Source: Watersipora subatra (taxonomy: Eukaryota > Bryozoa > Gymnolaemata > Cheilostomatida > Watersiporidae). Taken from it: a DNA stretch of 64,000 nt. Under the pieces are notes generated by a model. That model saw nothing but the letters and a program-made list of their open reading frames with translations. It ran no database searches and was not told the DNA's origin. Numbering within the stretch: the first letter of the stretch is position 1; each line of letters starts with the position of its first letter. Shown here piece by piece: positions 11,406 through 23,655 of this stretch. Location: positions 62,715,248 to 62,779,247 of the forward strand of contig NC_088711.1 in the NCBI RefSeq assembly GCF_963576615.1, given 5' to 3'. Both the position numbers and the translations under genes were made by a program.

Positions 11406-11768
11406 TAGATTCTATAGTAAAATGTTGTGAGTGTTTTTAGATAATTTTGTTACTTTTTTGATATGTCATAAGTCAGAAAAGTCATTATGCGTATAAGTTG
11501 CTAAAAGAGAACGAGGTTTTATGGCCTCTTAGCTAATGTGTGCAAGTTATGTTACCTTCTCAACATAGTACATAATCGATCATAGCCTTTTTGAAGTATG
11601 TACACTGTATACGCCATATGTACCTCTAGAACCTATATTTAAGTTAAATAGCTTTTTACAAATGTGAAAGGTATATCACTATAAGATACAAGTTGTATAG
11701 TTTCATGCAACTTTCTGACTAGTATATAAATTATGTTTGTTAAGTAATAATAACAGATAAATAAGTTA

Positions 11769-13850
11769 TAGCAACCTACTAAATGATATATAAATAGCAG
11801 CAACCTCTTAAATAATATACAACTCATAGCAGCCTCCTAACTGATATATAAATAGTAGCTACCAACTAAATGAAATTCAAATTATAGCAAACTCTTACAT
11901 GATCTATAAGTCATACCAACATCCTAAATTCTATGTAACCCATAGCAACCTCTGCAATGATGTGTAAGTTATAGCAACCTCCTAAATGATATATAACTAG
12001 CAGCAGCCTCCTAATTAATATATAATTCATAGCAGCCTACTAACTGATATATAAATAATTGCTATCAACTATGGAAAATTCTAATTATAGCAAGGTCTTA
12101 GGTGATCTATAAGTCATAGCAACATCCTAAATTCTATGTAACCCATAGCAACCTCTGCAATGATATGTAAGTTATAGCAACCTCCTAAATGATATATAAA
12201 TAGCAGCAGCCTCCTAATTAATATATAATTCGAAGCAGCCTACTAACTGATATATAAATAATAGCTATCAACTATGGAAAATTCAAATTATAGCAAGGTT
12301 TTAGGTGATCTATAAGTGATAGCATCATCCTAAATTATATGAAACTCATAGCAGCCTCTGCAATGATATGTAAGTTATAGCAACCTCCTAAATGATATAT
12401 AAATATCAGCAGCCTCCTAATTAATATATAATCCATAGCAGCCTCCTAACTGATATATAAATAATAGCTATTAACTATGGAAAATTTAAAACATAGCAAG
12501 GTCCTAGGTGATTTATAAGTGATAGCATCATCCTAAATTATATGTAACTCATAGCAGCCTCTGCAATGATATGTAAGTTATAGCAACCTCCTAAATGATA
12601 TATAAATATCAGCAGCCTCCTAATTAATATATAATCCATAGCAGCCTCCTAACTGATATATAAATAATAGCTATCAACTATGGAAAATTCAAATTATAGC
12701 AAGGTTTTAGGTGATCTATAAGTGATAGCAACATCCTAAATTATATGTAACTCATAGCAGCCTCTGCAATGATATGTAAGTTATAGCAACCGCCTAAATG
12801 ATATATAAATATCAGCAGCCTCCTAATTAATATATAATCCATAGCAGCCTCCTAACTGATATATAAATAATAGCTATCAACTATGGAAAATTCAAATTAT
12901 AGCAAGGTCTTAGGTGATCTATAAGTGATAGCAACATCCTAAATTATATGTAACTCATAGCAGCCTCTGCAATGATATGTAAGTTATAGCAACCGCCTAA
13001 ATGATATATAAATATCAGCAGCCTCCTAATTAATATATAATCCATAGCAGCCTCCTAACTGATATATAAATAATAGCTATCAACTATGGAAAATTCAAAT
13101 TATAGCAAGGTCTTAGGTGATCTATAAGTGATAGCAACATCCTAAATTATATGTAACTCATAGCAGCCTCTGCAATGATATGTAAGTTATAGCAACCTCC
13201 TAAATGATATATAAATATCAGCAGCCTCCTAATTAATATATAATCCATAGCAGCCTCCTAACTGATATATAAATAATAGCTATCAACTATGGAAAATTCA
13301 AATTATAGCAAGGTTTTAGGTGATCTATAAGTGATAGCAACATCCTAAATTATATGTAACTCATAGCAGCCTCTGCAATGATATGTAAGTTATAGCAACC
13401 GCCTAAATGATATATAAATATCAGCAGCCTCCTAATTAATATATAATCCATAGCAGCCTCCTAACTGATATATAAATAATAGCTTTCAACTATGGAAAAT
13501 TCAAATTATAGCAAGGTCTTAGGTGATCTATAAGTGATAGCAACATCCTAAATTATATGTAACTCATTGCAGCCTCTGCAATGATATGTAAGTTATAGCA
13601 ACCTCCAAAACAATTTATAAATAGCAGCAGCCTCCTAAATAATATATAACTTATAGCAGCCTCCTCACTGATATATAGATAATTGCTACCAACTATGTGA
13701 AATTCAAATTATAGCAATTTCTCAAGTGATCTATAAGTTATAGCAACATACTTTATTATATGTAAATCAGAGCAGCCTCTAAAAGAAACAAGTTATAGCA
13801 AACTCCTAAATGATATAAGTTATGGCATCTTACTAAAGGGTATGTAAGCT
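11769..13850. repeat. Satellite with higher-order structure: 203-bp unit of seven 29-bp monomers
   Basis: ATGG of the marker ATGGAAAATT recurs at 12071, 12274, 12477, 12680, 12883, 13086, 13289 and 13492, every interval being exactly 203 bp. Each 203-bp unit splits into seven diverged 29-bp monomers, nearly all starting TAGCA or TAGCT (for example TAGCAGCCTCCTAACTGATA, TAGCAACATCCTAAATTATA, TAGCAAGGTCTTAGGTGATC). Monomers outside the regular block (11769-12000 and 13600-13850) are more diverged, as at the edges of an array homogenised by unequal exchange. Confidence 0.93.
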
Positions 13851-14280
13851 ATGCCATGCTATGTAATGTTTCCATTGTAACTATTACATAAGTTACAATG
13901 GTAACATTCTAATTTCTGTGTAATTTGTAGCAATCTGCTGACTGGTAATCATTATTTTTGCTTACTCATTGAGGTATGAATTATTTTACCTTCAAATTGA
14001 TATGTAATTTACAACAACCATCTAGACATTCTCCAAGTTTTGACAGTTTTTCTAGTATGCATATATACAAAGTATGATAAGGCGATGAATATATATTGTA
14101 TGATACCATATTCTTCTAAAATTTCCATAAAAATATATAATAATTAGGAGGTGAATAAATATATATATATCTACAATGTAGATAAATTAGACCATATAGG
14201 AGGCTTACCCATATATATTTGCGTTAACTCCTAATCCCTTATATTCCGAAACCTCCTAACTGGTATATATTTATTCAACT
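13851..14280. other. Decayed satellite edge, AT-rich
   Basis: Degenerate TAGCAA-type words and a small inverted repeat at about 13868-13908 (AATGTTTCCATTGTAACT / AGTTACAATGGTAACATT-like). No gene. Confidence 0.4.
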
Positions 14281-14409
<129 letters not shown>

Positions 14410-14477
14410 TATATACTGATGAAGAAGAAGGTTGCAGTTCACTAGAAGAGAGTGCTCAATATTAAAGTAGAGCATTT

Positions 14478-14662
14478 ATATAAAATATATTAAGAACTGA
14501 AAACTTTTAAAACATTTTACTACTTAAAGTTTCATGGTTACCATTCATCAGGTAAAATTAAAATGATCTTTTAATTTTACCTGATGAATGGTAACAACCA
14601 TGAAATTTTAAGTAGTAAAATGTTTTAAAAGTTTTCAGTTCTTAATATATTTTATATATAGA
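14478..14662. repeat. Near-perfect hairpin of about 90-bp arms
   Basis: The left arm runs TATAAAATATATTAAGAACT ... TACCTGATGAATGGT (as complement) with a loop of about five bases near 14567. The right arm returns through GAAATTTTAAGTAGTAAAAT to TTAATATATTTTATA. Only one or two mismatches or short indels are visible. It is bounded by (TA)n tracts on both sides (14281-14408 and 14655-14752), as for a MITE or foldback inserted into a TA microsatellite. Confidence 0.85.
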
Positions 14663-15029
14663 TATATATAAATATATATATATAAATATATATATACTTG
14701 TATATATATACATATATATATACATATATATATATATACAAGTATATATATATTTCTTCTGGTATGGCTACACACATGACGCTAACTACAGTGTAAATGT
14801 GAAGCCATGAAAGGTTGGCATGTGTAATAAGCATGTGCCTAATTTATTCCTTAGTGAAGCCAATTAAACACAGTATTGTAGTGTATAAATGCCTTCTTGC
14901 AGAACTGGAATGCTACCATTACATCACTCACAAGCCCTAACAGCTCCCTAGATAATTCCCCATATACTGATTACTCATGACGACCACTCACAATGCACAG
15001 TACTGCCGAGCATACTAGCACATATTTAG

Positions 15030-15200
15030 CGTGTGTAATCGTGATAAGGACAGACAAGATGTGCAGAATAATAAAAATGGCTTAACCTAGTGGTTACACG
15101 TGCATGTTTGTAGACTTGCAACTTGCATGTCATTAGTTGAAATCCAGTGTGAAACAATTTTCTATTCCTAATTTTTTGATCGCTGGAACTGGATACATGG
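15030..15200 (+). repeat. tRNA-derived SINE-like module in the left arm
   Basis: TGGCTTAACCTAGTGGTTAC is A-box-like and AGTTGAAATCC about 60 bases later is a degenerate B box. Inverted or direct copies occur at about 16840-16990 (-), 46920-47050 (+) and 58490-58640 (-). The copies differ by several substitutions. Confidence 0.45.
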
Positions 15201-15258
15201 TTGACAGACAAATAAACAAATATACCTATATGTATGTATATACATATACATATGTATA

Positions 15259-16711
15259 CCGTAAAACCTCTAATTTAATGCCATAACGCTCTATTTTTCA
15301 ACCTTTCTTTTATAGAGGCTGTCAATTGGAGGCGGCGTTCAAATAGAGGCTGGCGGTGTATTTTTCAAATGGCTCGTCAGAACTTTGGGAAGATAAATTT
15401 AGTCTATTACGAGCGAAGCAAACGTCGCCTATATTTTGCCTTCGTCTTCAGGTGGAGCCGTGTTAAACCTTTTGGATGCAATAAACTGTTAACTTACCTC
15501 CAACTTGTCAAAGATCTTTTAATAAATATGCGTCGAGAAACTGAGAAATATCTCTACCAGTTGATATCTATTGCTTGCCATTGGCCTGCGATGATATTAT
15601 GGCCTGTGTCCTTCTTTGCACTTTGTTGGCATTTTCAATTTTTATTTCGTTCTAAATTTGAAGACATATTTTTACTTTATATCTATATTTATTAATGTTG
15701 CATACAAGCTCATTGCACTCATTGATATGTTTGCTACAGTTTGCAGCCGAAACTAGCTTTTCATGTGCAATAGAAGTGGAGTTATGAGCATCAATCCATT
15801 GTAAGCCGTGTCAATATAGCCGCCAGGATGCTAGTAAATAACATGTTGTAAATCTGCATATTTATAAGTTACATAATGATAATCTATCAAATGATACAAA
15901 TATATATTCATGAACAAGTGACATAAATGAACCATAATTATATTACATGCAGAAACAAATAATAACATTTTTAAAACAAAAATATTTCCATCGGTTGCTC
16001 GGATAGCTGCTTTCTGATTGTTGCTTTTGATGGAACGAACATCTTTTAGCTGTCCAATACTTTCCACAATATCTTTTGGCTTCAACTCTTCATCTGCACT
16101 GCTGAACTAGTCAATATTAGCGTCCAAACAGTTTTTGGCCAAGCAAAACTTTTATGCGTTGCATTTATTACTAATGCAACGCGTAAAAGTTTTGCTCACA
16201 ATAAACGTAATCTTTGGTCCAAAACTTGCAAACCGGTTTTTATATGCATGTCCTTCGAAGTATTAGGACCGCGTTAAACAATAAACTACTATTAGCCTGA
16301 GACAGTAATTATTTTTATAGCGTTGCTCTGAAAGTTCATCTAGCATCGTGAATTTAAGCTGTTTTTGTATATATGTAGGCTACTTTGAAGTAAAAAGACT
16401 GCGTTAGATAGAAAGCTACCACTAGCCTGAGACCGTTATTGATTATTTCTATGGTGTTGCTTTTAAAGTTTTAACGGAAAATACGAAAAGCTTTGGAATT
16501 ATTCAACGAGAGAATTAATTGTTGTTAATATACACGATTCATTATTAATAAGATTTTGAGAACACTTTTCTACTGATCAGTTGATACTATGGGCTCGTAA
16601 AGATCAAATAATGTCAAAGTGGCGTTCAATTGGAGAGTGGTGCTCTATTTTTCAACTTTTCTCTCATGGTGGTGGTCAATTGGAGATGGCGTTCAATTAG
16701 AGATTTTACTG
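15259..16711. mobile_element. Tc1/mariner-like non-autonomous transposon, uninterrupted copy
   Basis: The left tip is CCGTAAAACCTCTAATTTAA and the right tip is the complement of CAGTAAAATCTCTAATTGAA. TA lies next to both tips. Sub-terminal TCTATTTTTCAAC blocks repeat near each end. No intact transposase is present; the frames at 15369 and 15831 are shadows. This is the empty-site reference for element B, which sits inside the second copy at 47104-58385. Confidence 0.65.
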
Positions 16712-17379
16712 TATATATGAATATATAAATGTATGTATATATGTAGATATATATATTTAAATATGTATACTCAATCATGTATACACATAAATCTCAATGT
16801 ATGTCATTTGTTTATTTGTCTGTCAGCCATGTATCCAGTTCTAGCGATCAAAAATTTATTTATAGAAAATTGTTTCACACCGGATTTGAACTAATGACAT
16901 GCAAATTGCAAATCTACAAACATGCACATGTAACCACTGGGTTAAGCCGTTTTTATCATTCTGCAATCTTGTCTGTCCTTATCACGATTACACATGCTAA
17001 ATATTTGCTAGTATGCTCAGCAGTTCTGTGCACCGTGAGAGATCATCATGAGTAATCAGTATATGGGGAATAGCCTAGGGAACTGTTAGGGCTCTTGAGT
17101 GATGTAATGGTAGCATCCAGTTCTGCAAGAAGGCATTTATACACTACAATACGGTGTTCAATCGGCTATACTATGGAATAAATTGGGCACATGCTTATTA
17201 CACATGCCAACCTTTCATGGCTTCACATTTACACTGTAAATGTGAAGTTTTCAACTTTTGTGGAAAAACTTTTTTATTACCCATGCAATGCTGGAAATTC
17301 ATCTAGTATGTAAATATTTCTATAATGTTTTCCTCAACCTGGTTAACCAAAGTGGCTGGTAATATCTACTCAAGCGGGT

Positions 17380-17745
17380 AGTAATATCTATTCAAGCTCT
17401 ATCTTGGGTCTCTAACCAGAAACCTGGAGTTTAAGCACTCGTCTCAAGATCTTAGCATTCCCAATAGTGTGCTTTTCTCCAACTCACTTGTGTTGACTGT
17501 TGCCGGTATTTGACCAAGCCACATTAGATGTGCAGGTGTTATTGCACCCAATGCTCTAATGACAACTGGGATTACAGGTGCTTTTACATGCCAGCGCTTT
17601 TCAAACTCCTCTCTAATTTGGAGATGCATCTCCACTTTTTTCTTCTCTTTGCTGGCTATGTTGTAGTCATTGGGTACTGCTATATCTATTATAGTAGTTC
17701 TCTTGTTCTATTTCTCCACCACAGGCTGTCTGGTTGGTTTGATTT
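17380..17745 (-). pseudogene. R2-type LINE, 3' fragment
   Basis: The minus-strand frame reads [20 protein letters not shown] and continues for about 60 codons, matching the C-terminus of the long LINE ORF at 44699-46845 (there [20 protein letters not shown]). Only the end of the endonuclease domain and the 3' tail survive. A shorter equivalent lies at about 59951-60060 in U2. Confidence 0.75.
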
Positions 17746-18147
17746 TATATATTAACTTATAGATTACTAGTTTAATGTGCCAAATTATATCACAACTTAC
17801 CTGAGGTTACCGCGACTCCTAAATAGACTTTAATTTATTTAATTATTTGCCTGAGGTCAGATGTTACATCTATAATAAAATTTATTTAATTGTTTGCCAG
17901 AGGTTGGGTGTTACATATATAATTAAACATATTTAATTATTCACCTGATGTCGAGTGTTACATCTATTACCAAACAGATAACGCTACCTAAAAGTGTCAC
18001 TTAGTATTAAGTAGGAAAGATTAACTAACACCAGTTGAACTAGAGAGGGTTGCAGCCACTACTTATATACACCACCCAAAGGTATCTTGCATAGTTATAC
18101 ATTTGACAGGAAAACCCAGAGAACACAAAGAAATCATAGTCTAACAT
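17746..18147. promoter_or_regulatory. 5' flank of the NTase-TPR gene, with short direct repeats and TATA
   Basis: Three degenerate copies of about 60 bp built on GCCTGAGGT...TTACATCTATAAT lie between 17800 and 17995. ACTTATATACACC at 18061-18073 is a plausible TATA box about 90 bases before the chosen ATG. In the second copy the same position reads TTGTGTACACG. Confidence 0.35.
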
Positions 18148-18183
18148 ATGAAAGCAGAATGGCTTGTGAGCTGTACCAACTAG
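18148..18183 (+). promoter_or_regulatory. Overlapping upstream ORF
   Basis: ATG AAA GCA GAA TGG ... TAG is an 11-codon frame that begins 11 bases before the main ATG in another phase. The same-length uORF exists in the second copy (60222-60257) despite substitutions, so it could reduce translation from the main start. Confidence 0.4.
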
Positions 18184-21100
18184 ACAAGCTAGCTAGAGAA
18201 TACAAAGAGAAAGCTGAGGCCTCTGGACTCTGGAGGCATTATTTGCAGGTATTACTCCTGAACATGTTACTATAATTACCCAAGAGTTACTTGGCACTTC
18301 TCTGCTAATCAAAAGGAGGTTGAGTAGATGGCAGAGTTGATGATTAAGACAAGTGATGGCATGAATATTACACTTATTAGCTATTTATGGATATTGCTAG
18401 TGAGGGTTGTGTTGCAGTCTATATGCAATTCATTTGAGTATCAAATAGAGTCAATACATGCTCTATTTCAACATCACTTTTTTTCTATCAAACCCACCAG
18501 CCATTGGTTGTGGTGCTGTATCTGTCTAACTTGTGTATATTTTAGCAGCTTATTGAGGTTTGTTTTTACAAACATTGATTTTGCGCAAAGTTTGCTTTTA
18601 AGTATAAAAATTAAAATTGATATTACTTTTTCCTTTTTATTACAATTGTTAAAGATCAACTTGACAGCATTTCAAATTATATTACAGTTATACCTCAACA
18701 TATATAGGACCGATCTCGTCTTTCAATTCCCTTGTATCTCAAATCAATTTATCCTATATAAAATAACTAAATACAAATTAATCGGTTCACATCGACTGCA
18801 AAACTACTTAAAAACAGGATATTATGACAGAAAACATGTTTTCAATTACTCTAATTCACCACCTACACTCACAAAGTAATAAATACTTATATAGTGGTTA
18901 TGATCTGAAATAGAATGCTGCATTATTGTGTACAGCACTGTGTGGTGTTTTACCTTTGAGACAGACGATAGCGGCTAATGGTTGTGTATGAGATACTTAA
19001 AGGCAACACATTCGGTACGCTACACTTTTGTGAGGCTAGCATAACATAAACTTTAAATTTAGCTTAAATAAACTTAGCTTACTGAGCAAACACTTGAAAA
19101 TAAGCTTTAATCTTACAATAAATCTAGTTATAGTTTTGTCTCCTTTTCCATTTTTTTGGCACTTTATGATTCGCTTTCACCTTCTCTTTTAGTCGGTCTT
19201 TTTAAAAATTTTCAAACTGGTCCAACGAGAAAGACTGAGCAATGCTTTTCTCATAAAGGACCTCTCACTACTCTACTAGATCTGTCTCGTATGCTCACAT
19301 CTCAAATTTGTTTTGTATCTCAAGGCTAAAATTTGCTCGAAATCTTTTTCGTATCTCAAATTTCTCGTATGTTGGAACATTCGTATGTCGAGGTACGATT
19401 GTATAGGAATTCAATCATCTACTCTCATTCTTTAGCATATATTTTTACATATTTTTTCCGTTTATTACTATTAAAGGTTTGTGAAACTCAAACATGTGCT
19501 TAATATACATATATATCATATTTTAAAGCCCACAAAACTATTTATGAAAGTCAATACTACAATCTTTTCTGCCACTAATCGGTAATTTAATTCAACTGTT
19601 TCAAGTAAGTATTACTTTAATAGCCTCTTGTAATTAATTGGCTGTTATTCTATCCACACAATATGGGATTTATATGTCTACCTTTTAGGCTCACGGGCTA
19701 GCCAATTACTGTGTGACACGTGAAACAAATCCTCAAAGACGCAAACTAGTCTTTGATATAGAAAAGAGCTGGTACAAAGGAAACCATCCTCTCAGCTATG
19801 TTCAACATCAGCAGATGATCAGTGACCATAAAGCCCTCTTGAAGAAGTACAGAGATGATGCCAGAAAAAACTTTTGTATCCTCGATAACCTAGTGAATAG
19901 ATTGAATGTTGATGACATCTTTAGTGAAAAAAATCTTAGAAATGCTAAAGCTTTCAGTGAGAAGGTCTTCTCAGCTAGTAAAACTTGCAGTGAGGAACTC
20001 GCTCAAGTATCTAAAATGATTCTCCAATCAAGCATTGATGTGCTGAAGAAGAAAGATGAAGAATCTCCATGTAAGTTTGCCATCATCGGATTGGGTTCCA
20101 TAGCAAAGGGGGATGCAACTCCTTACTCCGATCTAGAATATGCCATCATTGTGGAGAAGGAATCGGATTACTTTAAAAAACTAGCGGTAGACAGCTACTT
20201 CAGAATAGGAAATCTAGGTGAAAGTCCTCTGAAGTCCTTTGATATCGATGAGTTGAAGACATATAGTGAGTTAAGTAAGCTAGCTAAGAGGGCTGTCACT
20301 GGATACAGAATAGATGGAATCACTACAAATTCTGGTAACATCCCAACAGGTAATGGCAAGAAGAGAGGTTTGTGTTTGATACTAACAGTAGAACAGCTCA
20401 TGGAACTCTATAAAACAGAAGCGGAAAAGCCAATTGATGAATTAGCAGATAAATCTGACATGCTCTCCTCTACCATAGTTTTGCTTTCTGATGAAGATGA
20501 ACAAGGCTCCAGCCAGCTTTACACACAGTTTAGTACTGCAAGAGCATCGTATGAAAAGTGTCGAAAGAAAAAGGGAACTGTCGAAAAGAAACGCTTTAAA
20601 ATGTTTGCAAAAGACATGGAAAAACATGTTTTTTTACCCGAGTTTGTTAAGTTTCAACCACCAGATAATCTGAATGTCAAGGTAAAGGAAAAAATATTCA
20701 GATATCCGACTCTCCTCGCTAACAACATGAAGATGTGTCTTGGACTCAGTTGTTGTCATTCATGGGATATCTATTCAGAGCTTCGACAGCAAGGTCTTCT
20801 GTCATCAGACATTCATCAGTACCTGAATATTATCCTCGCTCTCTCTATATACATACGAACTTCAGCTTATCTCAAGATGAAATCACAGACTGATTTTGTA
20901 CAGATTGACCAGTATTATAAAGGTAGTCAGAAGTTATCTTATGCTGTTCCAGCTCACTTGGTAGTACTTATGGGCTGCTTACTCATTCCTATCAAACAAT
21001 CTGTGAAATACAAAATGGCGCTTCTCACAGCTTCCACAGATGGCAAAGAACATTGTAGAGCATCTTCACTACTTGCAAATATCGAAGTTCCCAAAAATGA

Positions 21101-21449
21101 TTTCTGGGTGAAAGCAGAAGTTCTTTATTTTACTGGTCAATATTCTGCTGCCAAAACTGAGATAAACAAATCACTTGGTAAACCACTTGACTCAATCAGC
21201 TGCTCCTCGTGCCGTGTGATACTCAACAGTTCAACATCTACTCAACTAGATGCTCTAAAGGAGACCTTCAAAAAACGTATAGAACTCTGTGCATATCTTC
21301 TCTACTACACACAGAACCACAAATATGCATTAGAGTATTTTCAATATTTCCTCTTAGAACAAAAGCAGCAAAAGTTCTGGAAGCTTCTGGCTGCACACTG
21401 CCACAAAGAAATAGGGGAATACAGAGCTGCAAAGCAATGGATTAGAGAG
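18159..21449 (+). CDS. NTase-TPR protein copy 1, exons 1-2: predicted nucleotidyltransferase
   Basis: Exon 1, 18159-18248, is 30 codons from ATG (MACELYQLDKLAREYKEKAE onward) and ends LQ|gtatta. Exon 2, 19689-21449, is 587 codons, opens with AHGLANYCVTRETN after a CCTTTTAG acceptor and ends at GAG|gtgggt. All junctions are phase 0. Around exon-2 residue 130 is FAIIGLGSIAKGDATPYSDL followed by EYAII, a pol-beta-superfamily nucleotidyltransferase core (G-S, then D-x-E) in the style of GlnD/DUF294 proteins. The region downstream is helical, with LLANNMKMCLGL and HLVVLMGCLLIPIK. The substrate is unknown. The 3' exon adds TPRs, giving about 1080 residues. An out-of-frame upstream ATG (18148) overlaps the start. 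A mariner-like MITE sits in intron 1. Confidence 0.85.
18684..19407. mobile_element. Mariner-like MITE in intron 1 (copy 1)
   Basis: Left end ACAGTTATACCTCAACATAT; right end complement ACAATCGTACCTCGACATAC. These TIRs of about 20 bp match the cAGT.GTACCTCGACATA style of mariner-type MITEs. Sub-terminal TTGTATCTCAAAT words recur in both halves. The same element occupies the same place in copy 2 (about 60757-61475), so it inserted before the duplication. Confidence 0.6.
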
Positions 21450-21972
21450 GTGGGTCTCTTTATAACTCGATGAAATGCAAAAGCTGTAGTAGCATATGAG
21501 ATTAGACTGATGTTTGTAATATAACTGTTTCTGTAGCCTGTTATTTTCTTATCATAGGTGTCATAGCGCTCGAAGTCTCAGAATCAGTTGCTGTTTTGAG
21601 TATTAAAAGTTTAAAAAAGTCATTGAGCGTTAAAAGACCAAGCATGCTTGATCTTTTAACTTTCTTGATGTTGTGGTTGAGCACCATTTAACAATTAGCT
21701 GTTAGGGATCCTAGTCGTGTAAAATATAGTTATAGGCAAGGAAACATATATCTCTACTTGCACACTAATTAACAACATTATCATTCATATCATATGGCTA
21801 AATGGATATTCTTTAGTGGGAATATGTTGCGAAAAACCTTGATAATAGCTTGAAATATTATTTGAAATAAGCTTGGGGAAGGTACTATATGTTTTTTTCA
21901 CAGATTTGAAGGCTTAAACATCTAGCATTCGTATAGGTTGTGCTTTGTCGATGTATTTTTCTAATGCTATAG

Positions 21973-23364
21973 GTCGATGGCCATTTGACATTATCAAGCG
22001 ATGACAACCATGCAGTGGAAACAGAAACTCATCATCGGGATGCATCAGACACATACACCAATTTCGGATCAGTCTACATGGCTTTGAGTGAGTATGAAAA
22101 GGCAAAAGTGTATTTCACTAAAGCTTTGAAAGCTACAACAAGTGTCTACGGTGATATCGATCATCCCAACATAGCTGCCAGTCTTAGTAACATCGGTTCA
22201 GGCCACCGCTTATCAGGTAACTATACACAGGCGCTGGAGTACGCTAACAAGGCACTGGCTGTGAATGAGGCTTTGTATGGCAAAGGCATCGATAATATCG
22301 AAGTTGCTATGAGTTATGCACAAATTGGTAGGACATACAGTGACCTAGGTGATCACAGACTAGCCTTAGAGTATGATATAAAGGCACTAAACATGCTGAA
22401 GACTGTATATGAGCCGGTCCCTAATCATGCATCTATTGCTCATGTCTACCATGACACTGGTCTAACTTACGCTCATTTAGGTAATTATGAATTAGCGTTG
22501 AAATACTTCCAGAAGGCCTTACATTTGAGACAACATATGTATGGAAAAAACACCAACCATGTAGATATTGCTACTAGCTACAATTGCATTGGGATGTTAC
22601 ATCTGCACCAAGGAAAGTTCATGATTGCCTTAGAAAGCTGTACCAAAGCGCTAAATATGAGAAAAACTCTTTTTGGAGAGGATACTAACCATACTGCTGT
22701 TGCTACTAGTTACAATAATCTTGGTTTACTATATCGCCTTTTTGGTGACCACAAGCAATCACTAGAATACCACAATAGAGCTCTTGCTATGAGAAGAGCT
22801 GTGTATGGTGAAGATGCCTGTCATACTGATATTGCTGGAAGCTACAACAACATTGGGTGTGTATGCTCTGATTTGACCAACTACACACAATCTTTAGAAT
22901 ATCACTTCAAGTCATTGGCTATTCTAAAAGAGGTGTATATGAAGGAAATCAACCATGCTGATATTGCTAGAGCTTACAACAATTTGGGTACAACATACTC
23001 TTCTATGGGTGACTATAAGCTAGCAATGGCTTATTTCATGAAATCAATAATTATGTGGAGAGCTGTGTATGGAGAGAATAGCTACCATCCAATTTTCCCA
23101 GTCACGCACTCATCTATTGGTGCAACATATTATGCTCTGGGTGATTACATATCAGCATTAGAGTATCACAAGAAGGCCTTACATGCCTACGAACAGATAA
23201 ATAGTTTGACCAGCTGTACTGGTATTTTTAATGAGTATAAAAACATTGCCTTAGCATATTACTCTTTGGGTGACTATAAGTTGGCACTTGAATATTATAC
23301 CATGTCTTTTGAACATACTATGAATATTATGAAGAAACTAATTAATGACATTCAAAAAAACTAG
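21973..23364 (+). CDS. NTase-TPR protein copy 1, exon 3: TPR array
   Basis: The terminal exon starts after GCTATAG in phase 0 (VDGHLTLSSDDNH) and ends AAC-TAG, 463 residues. It consists of about ten 42-residue TPRs of the kinesin-light-chain/nephrocystin-3 class, with recurring words such as ATSYNNLGLLYRLFGDHKQS, SLEYHNRALAMRRAVYGED and ARAYNNLGTTYSSMGDYKLA. These form a superhelical protein-binding surface. Joining exon 2 gives NTase followed by TPR. AATAAA at 23650-23655 may be the poly(A) signal. The reading frame is intact, and later repeats diverge more from consensus. Confidence 0.88.
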   Translation, partial: VDGHLTLSSDDNHAVETETHHRDASDTYTNFGSVYMALSEYEKAKVYFTKALKATTSVYGDIDHPNIAASLSNIGSGHRLSGNYTQALEYANKALAVNEALYGKGIDNIEVAMSYAQIGRTYSDLGDHRLALEYDIKALNMLKTVYEPVPNHASIAHVYHDTGLTYAHLGNYELALKYFQKALHLRQHMYGKNTNHVDIATSYNCIGMLHLHQGKFMIALESCTKALNMRKTLFGEDTNHTAVATSYNNLGLLYRLFGDHKQSLEYHNRALAMRRAVYGEDACHTDIAGSYNNIGCVCSDLTNYTQSLEYHFKSLAILKEVYMKEINHADIARAYNNLGTTYSSMGDYKLAMAYFMKSIIMWRAVYGENSYHPIFPVTHSSIGATYYALGDYISALEYHKKALHAYEQINSLTSCTGIFNEYKNIALAYYSLGDYKLALEYYTMSFEHTMNIMKKLINDIQKN

Positions 23365-23655
23365 CTCTGAACAGGGTGAGGATAGAGAATTTGGAGTTGT
23401 CTGTTTACTGGTATGAATGGGTATTTTATTACCATCGGTAATAAGTTTGACAGAAACATTATTCTTGAATACAAACATGAATTCAGATTCATTTTTATTA
23501 CTCAGTCTTTCTACATATTTTTAGTACATTTTATCTTGACCTCTTTCGGTATTCATGTCTTATCAGCGAATCAACTAGATAATATTTTGTTGGAGTTGTC
23601 CTCTCCACTCGTATGCTCAGTCCATGATCTGTATATTTTCATCTTGAGAAATAAA

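Larger units (their letters stand above)
14760..17240. mobile_element. Composite inverted-repeat element, copy 1 (left half of unit U1)
   Basis: Arms of nearly 0.5 kb (about 14760-15235 and 16780-17240) are inverted copies, for example GGTTGGCATGTGTAATAAGC at the left and GCTTATTACACATGCCAACC at the right. The arms contain a tRNA-like module and enclose the DNA transposon at 15259-16711. The same arrangement recurs in U2, where the right arm is at about 58450-58925 and the left arm is cut at about 46846 by a LINE. Confidence 0.7.

Noticed and set aside
18328-18879. 183-codon frame in the intron of the NTase-TPR gene
   Set aside because: Lies inside intron 1 and overlaps the MITE; the homologous stretch in copy 2 is frame-broken.
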